From positions 2,379,334 to 2,443,333 of the forward strand of contig CM055100.1 of the NCBI GenBank assembly GCA_029204225.1: a stretch of 64,000 nucleotides of DNA, written 5' to 3'. The DNA is from Diphasiastrum complanatum (lineage: Eukaryota; Streptophyta; Lycopodiopsida; Lycopodiales; Lycopodiaceae). Positions 59,423-64,000 of the stretch are shown in pieces. How positions within the stretch are numbered: the stretch's first letter is position 1; each line of letters starts with the position of its first letter. Both the position numbers and the translations under genes were made by a program. The notes below the pieces were generated by a model, which was not told the DNA's origin, did not search any database, and worked only from the letters and a program-made list of their open reading frames with translations.

Positions 59423-61526
59423 ATGGATCAAACCAATGAAAACCCAACATTTGATCTATCAAACCCATCCAATGTAGCACAAGCTCTTGAACTATTATAC
59501 CAACAAATTCAAGCCACTAATAAGCAGCTTCTTGAAACTAATCAAAGAAACCAAGACTTACAGTCTAGGTTAGCCAATCAGAAGAAACATGTAGTTCCAC
59601 CTCCTGTAAAAGTGTTTAAGGGGGAGAAGAAGGATAGGAACTTACAAGTGGTAAGTTCTTGGCTGAATGTTTGGAACAAATACTTTGCCATGAACCAATT
59701 CCCTGAATCTGAGAAGCTATCCACTGTCACTATGTTCCTTGAAGGAAGAGCCTTAGTTTGGTGGGATGACTTAGTTGCAAAGGGCAATCAACCTTGTACA
59801 TGGGATGATTTTTGCAAGCTTTTTAGGGATTATTTTCTACCACTTTTAGATGACTATGAACACTTCCAAAAGTTGAGTCATCTAACCATGAATAAAGGTT
59901 TGGAACAGTTTATTCAAGATTTTCATGAGTACTTGAATCCACCTTATAGTGATATTCTGCCTAAGGTACAAATGTTAATGTTTATTGATGGGTTACCAAA
60001 AGATTATCAAGTGGATGTTCGTAGGAACCATCCAAAAACCCTAGAAGATGCTATTAGGGCTGCAAAATACTTTGATGACACACCTAAGCCACCTAGGGGT
60101 CAACAGCCTAATGAGCAGAAAAAAGGTTTTCAATTTAAGAGGAAGGATAGGGAAGTTGTTAATGAAACACATCCCAATTCCAACAATCTTAAGAAAACCA
60201 AGAAAAACTTTAAAAAACATCATGGTGGCAATGATAAAGTTGAAGCTCGTAAGAAGAACCTGTGCTTCAAGTGCAATGGCGAGGGTCACCTTGCACGTGA
60301 TTGCGACAAAAAACAAGCTTCAACCTCAGGTAATCTATCTCGAAGTAATGAGATGGATGTTTGTTTCCTTAGTTCTTTAGTTTTTGGTCCTAATGACCTT
60401 ATTTGCATTAAAGGTAAAGTTAATGATCTAGCTGTTAATGTTCTTTTTGACACGGGATCCACTCATAACTTTATTAATGTAAATTTGGTGCAGATGCTAA
60501 ACCTTCCTACCAGAAAAAGTGAGAAAAAATACCGTGTGACAATGGCATCGGGAACTAATTCCGATTTGATGGATTTTATTGTTTCTGATGTAGAATTGCA
60601 CATTCAGGATTATTCTGAAAAACTAGAATTCTATGTTGTTCAATTAGCTAATGTAGATATTGTTCTTGGGCAACAATGGCATTTTGATAAGAACAAATCA
60701 TTGAGAATCGATTTTGTTGAGAAATCTTTATCTTTTATGCATGAGAATTCTTTAATTAAGATCAAGGCTAGTTTAAGTGTTGACTCTAAAAATGTTAACT
60801 CTGATTCTAAACAGAAACTTAATTCTATTATGAAGAATTCTGATTTTAAAGTTTATTTATGTTTTCATAATGATATCATTTGCTCCAATGATGAAGAACT
60901 TAACATAAATTTCATGAATATACCCAGTGAGAACCCTACAGAATTTGAAGCCTATAATGAACTTAGGCAGGAATTCAATGATGTTTTTTTAGACCTTCCT
61001 GTAGGTTTACCACCAGATAGGACAGTTGATCATAAAATTGACCTAATATCTGGAGCAATTCCAATTGCACAGCGTCCTTATAGGATGAGTGCATCGGAAG
61101 AGGCTGAGGTAAATAGGCAATTACATGATTACCTGAAAAAGAGGTGGGTACAACCTAGTAAGTCTCCATGGGCATCACCAGTGGTTCTGGTGGCCAAGAA
61201 GGATGGGACTATAAGGTTTTGCATCGACTATAAGAAATTGAACAAGGTAACCGTTAAGAATAGATATCCACTGCCACAGATGGATGATCTAATAGACTAT
61301 CTTGGTGGTGCTGGGTACTTTACCAAGATAGATTTAAGATCGGGCTACCATCAGATACGCTACCAAAAATCGGGTTTCGAACTCGCTTTGGTCACTACAA
61401 ATTTTTGGTGTTGCCTTTTGGTTTGACCAATGCACCGGCAACTTTCCAACAAATGATGAACGATTTGTTCAAGCCATATTTGGGAAGATTCGTAGTGGTA
61501 TTCTTAGATGATATCCTAGTGTTCAG
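59423..61526 (+). pseudogene. Gypsy gag-protease and truncated reverse transcriptase
   Basis: A 667-codon frame from ATG 59423 (MDQTNENPTFDLSN...). gag retrotransposon domain (SWLNVWNKYFAMNQFPE, TMFLEGRALVWWDDLV, FIDGLPKDYQVDVR), CCHC knuckle CFKCNGEGHLARDC near residue 285, aspartic protease VLFDTGSTHNFIN near 340, and reverse transcriptase from [69 protein letters not shown] frameshift near 61380 moves [20 protein letters not shown] and the catalytic FLDDILVFS to another frame. Deletion right after FLDD removes the RT C-terminus, RNase H and integrase. It cannot move on its own, although gag and protease look intact. Confidence 0.92.
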
Positions 61527-61858
61527 TAGGGTTTGGATCTTGAGTATGCTATGGAGTGTTGTGGTATGCTTGTGATTGTTTATGGTTAGCAAGGGGGTGC
61601 TAGATAGGTCTTGCTTGGAGCTTGGATCTAGCTATGGTTGGCTGGTGAATACTTGAGGCCAGCTTGTTATCTATCTTTGTGTTTAAAGAGTAGGGACACA
61701 GGTGGAGGAGAGATCCTTGGAGGCTTGTAGATCCTTACTTGTAGGTGGAGGCATCCTAGCTTGGAGTTGGGGAGCATCTAGAAGCTTGCAGGTTGCTTGG
61801 AGGACATTTGGAGGCTCTACCTTGGATTTGGAGGACTTCCTCACCTCTATTTGTAAAA
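61527..61858 (+). repeat. Truncated 3' LTR of the Gypsy element
   Basis: Begins TAGGGTTTGGATCTTGAG, matching 58032 onward in the 5' LTR, and runs to TTTGTAAAA. About the first 750 bp of the LTR are missing. It has a few single-base differences from the 5' copy. Confidence 0.9.
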
Positions 61859-64000
61859 ACTTCGTGCAAGCTATATTGTATAATCTCTCCTCTGTAACAG
61901 ATTTCTATCTTTTAGCATGCTCTGTTTTGCATCACAGATTATGCAAGATCTTTCTACACCAAAGCTATTATCTAAAATTTCAGATCAAGCATTCATCTGA
62001 TTATTACAGTTTGCAAGGAAAGGTTGTAAGACTGAATTTTTTAATTATCAGATTTGCAAAATTGTAATTTCAGTTAGATGGAAAAGTTAAATGGTGTTTA
62101 TGCAAGCACAGTCCAGATTCCGCAGTAGGTTAATGGAGAGAGCAACCAGAGTAGAAACTAGAGCAACCAAGCAGGCTCTGATTACTCATTGCCACCATGA
62201 CTGGTGAAAAGGCTCTAGTAAGAAGCTCCATCGCCAGATCGACACGTAACACAACACTAAACAAAAATAACATTTGTTATTTTTTATAATACTCATCAAT
62301 AAACTTGACAAACATTTTGATGAAAATAATTAAAATGAAATATAATGTATTGACAAAACTGCTTACTTATAAAATTCATCGCCGTTGGCTGGATTTGCAA
62401 GTGTGGCCAACTTTCATGTTTGACGTCTACATTTCAAATCCAATGCATGAAATGTTGTAGCCCACTCCACCTCGTAATTAACTAGCGGAATCGAGTTTTG
62501 CTTTTCAAGAACAGGCTGTAGCTCCAAATGATATACATCCTATATATTACATAGAACCACCAAAAATCAATCAACACATAAAACAAGTTGGAAATAAAAA
62601 TGTGTAGTAATTTTATTTTAAAACGTGCAATGTAGCAAAGATGAGTCCTTACCTGGTACACCACTTGAGTAAGAACTCCAAGTGGACAATTGTACCATGC
62701 TTTAAAGGCACCCTTGTTTTCTTTTTAGCACTTAATAAGTCAACCATGTATTTTTTATCCTCTTCTGTCACGTGCTTTAGTAAGCTAGCCTTATCGGACT
62801 GGCCCAATGCTCGAATCATGCATACCTTGTCACTGATGGTGGTTTTTATGAAGCCCGTCTCATTTAATCTACAAAAAGAGTTTGATCACGTTATGCAATC
62901 AAGATGTGATTCATGTCTAAAAACAAATTGAACATTCATAATTCATAGGTGATGAACTTATATACCGATTCATATGCGCTAGTGCTGACAACAACTCCCC
63001 CTCATCATGCTCTCCTATCTCGACAATATTGACATCCACTCGAGGGTGGAGCATGTGATCATTTGAAAAATCTACACAAAAAAAAATATAACAAAAAGTC
63101 TATTACTTGACATCAATACATGTGAGGCAAATCAAATTTATTAGAAGATAAAACAACAAATGTGCTACTTAGTCTTGGTGATTTCTTCCATGAATGCGCG
63201 AAGCCTATGGTTTCCATCCCACACGTAAAGCATTTTATTACTTAAAAACCTCCAATCATTGTTGTGACTAAGCTCATTTTCAAACTGTGCATTTATTTGT
63301 TGCCATATAGGATCCCACCCAGCCATGTATGTATCCATAGTGCGCTCCTCATTCTTGGGTGTTTTGAGCGAGCAAATAAAATGTCCTTTTTGCTTGACGT
63401 AGCCATGCATGTAAAATTCAATGCATACTTGTTTGTAACGATCACCCAACTGTCTAATTGTGGAATTGGGAATCAGTCGGCATAAGGGAATTGTGGGAGG
63501 AGCTGTACCCCTTGACACCTTTGTGGAAAAAGAGAAATATAAGTGTTTATGGCTTAGAAAAATAGGAAGGTAATGCATAGCCTAGGCAAGGTAATGCACG
63601 AGATTGTAAGTGCAATATTTTACCTGTAATCGATCCATAACAACCTGAAGTAAATCCAACTGAAGTTTTTTTGTCGTAGGAAACAAAGTGACCAGGTTCT
63701 TCATCTTCATCTTGTTCATCATCATCTTCTTCAAGAATGACGTATGAACTCTGCCATTAGTGAGAGAATAACAATAGTCAGCTGCATATACTTCTAGGAA
63801 ACAAATGCAATCAACATAATTTGATAGTCTTTGAGTCAACCTGGCTTTCTACATTCTTTTGTTTTGAGGCTCCTTTTGGGGTCCTCCTCCTTTTCACAGA
63901 ACTACCTCGACCTTCCTCCACTGTCATTGCGCTCTACAAAACAAAAATAAAACCAAGAAAATAAATAGGAAAAAAAAATTCAAGTATTCACAAAATAGTA

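Larger units (their letters stand above)
57283..61858 (+). mobile_element. Internally deleted Gypsy LTR retrotransposon
   Basis: The element carries a full 5' LTR, primer site, leader, gag-PR and the start of RT. A deletion joint at about 61526 fuses RT directly to the last third of the 3' LTR. It is flanked by the target duplication ACTTC (57278-57282 and 61859-61863). It sits in an exon of the ParB-methyltransferase gene, in the opposite orientation. Confidence 0.92.
55074..63933 (-). pseudogene. ParB-like domain fused to beta-type DNA amino-methyltransferase, disrupted
   Basis: Fourteen exons can be traced on the minus strand: 63841-63933 (ATG 63927), 63624-63750, 63169-63518, 62966-63071, 62653-62868, 62367-62539, 62168-62256, a split exon 61859-61870 plus 57194-57282, 56848-57106, 56513-56746, 56341-56413, 55678-56234, 55406-55580, 55074-55288. 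Exons 3-5 resemble a ParB/sulfiredoxin fold: LYVWDGNHRLRAFMEEI (DGHHR-type) then HPRVDVNIVEIG and GELLSALAHMN. Exons 12-14 resemble the beta-class N6-adenine/N4-cytosine methyltransferase order: a LLVFGMDVNIPLW strand region, then RGRNLMNYIVQLF, DPGDVIVDLTVGTGTLLHEA (the FxGxG SAM motif) and GRSVVGLEN. No D/S-P-P-Y/W catalytic motif was found. Lesions: stops at 62414-62416, 56633-56635 and 56167-56169; frameshifts near 63666 and 62705 and probably 63068 and 56640; and a Gypsy insertion. The function of intact relatives is unknown; DNA methylation guided by a ParB-like domain is inference. Confidence 0.7.

Noticed and set aside
63624-63750. Acidic reading frame (EEDDDEQDEDEE) through the whole of exon 2
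   Set aside because: It fits the first half of the exon, but the second half matches the downstream phase in another frame (LQLDLLQVVMDRLQ), so a frameshift at the T7 run is the better reading.

Overview
This window is nuclear DNA of a land plant with a large, repeat-rich genome. The evidence is several plant-type Copia and Gypsy LTR retrotransposons with initiator-tRNA-like primer sites, a DUF579 xylan-modification gene, a plant IFRD (interferon-related developmental regulator) gene, and GT-AG introns of about 60-250 bp. Low gene density, an AT-rich background and the unusual host genes make a non-flowering plant (fern, lycophyte or gymnosperm) plausible, but this cannot be settled by eye.

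Layout. 1-7.5 kb: decayed Gypsy and Copia pieces, then AT-rich DNA with no gene seen. 7.5-10.2 kb: an intronless DUF579 gene, with a G-quadruplex motif, a TATA box and a leader containing tandem repeats. 10-18 kb: no confident gene; GC-rich hairpin repeats in A/T tracts, microsatellites and a possible SINE head. 18.2-20.1 kb: a broken Copia pol joined to a Lys/Glu-rich, dehydrin-like ORF. 20-24.6 kb: intergenic DNA, then an intact intronless IFRD gene. 26.5-32 kb: a decayed minus-strand Copia element beside a Gypsy-type LTR carrying a GA tract. 34.5-39.1 kb: an eight-exon minus-strand gene for a divergent phosphoglycerate kinase (466 aa by my splicing), with G-box/ABRE-like motifs and a telo-box upstream. 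39-48 kb: repeats, including a broken minus-strand Copia element, two further LTRs and CpG-rich TCGCGA repeats. 48.37-54.19 kb: a structurally complete, young Copia element with both LTRs, ATGGA target duplications and nearly full gag-pol. 55-64 kb: the most unusual locus, a 14-exon minus-strand gene that joins a ParB-like domain (DGNHR motif) to a beta-type DNA amino-methyltransferase fold. It carries stops and frameshifts and is split inside one exon by an internally deleted Gypsy element with an ACTTC target duplication.

The intact host genes (DUF579, IFRD, PGK) are unrelated housekeeping or cell-wall genes standing as islands among retrotransposons; nothing suggests an operon or cluster. 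The ParB-methyltransferase fusion is the best candidate for an undescribed system: a plant gene built like proteins of bacteria and phages, here as a decayed copy, so intact relatives probably exist elsewhere in this genome.
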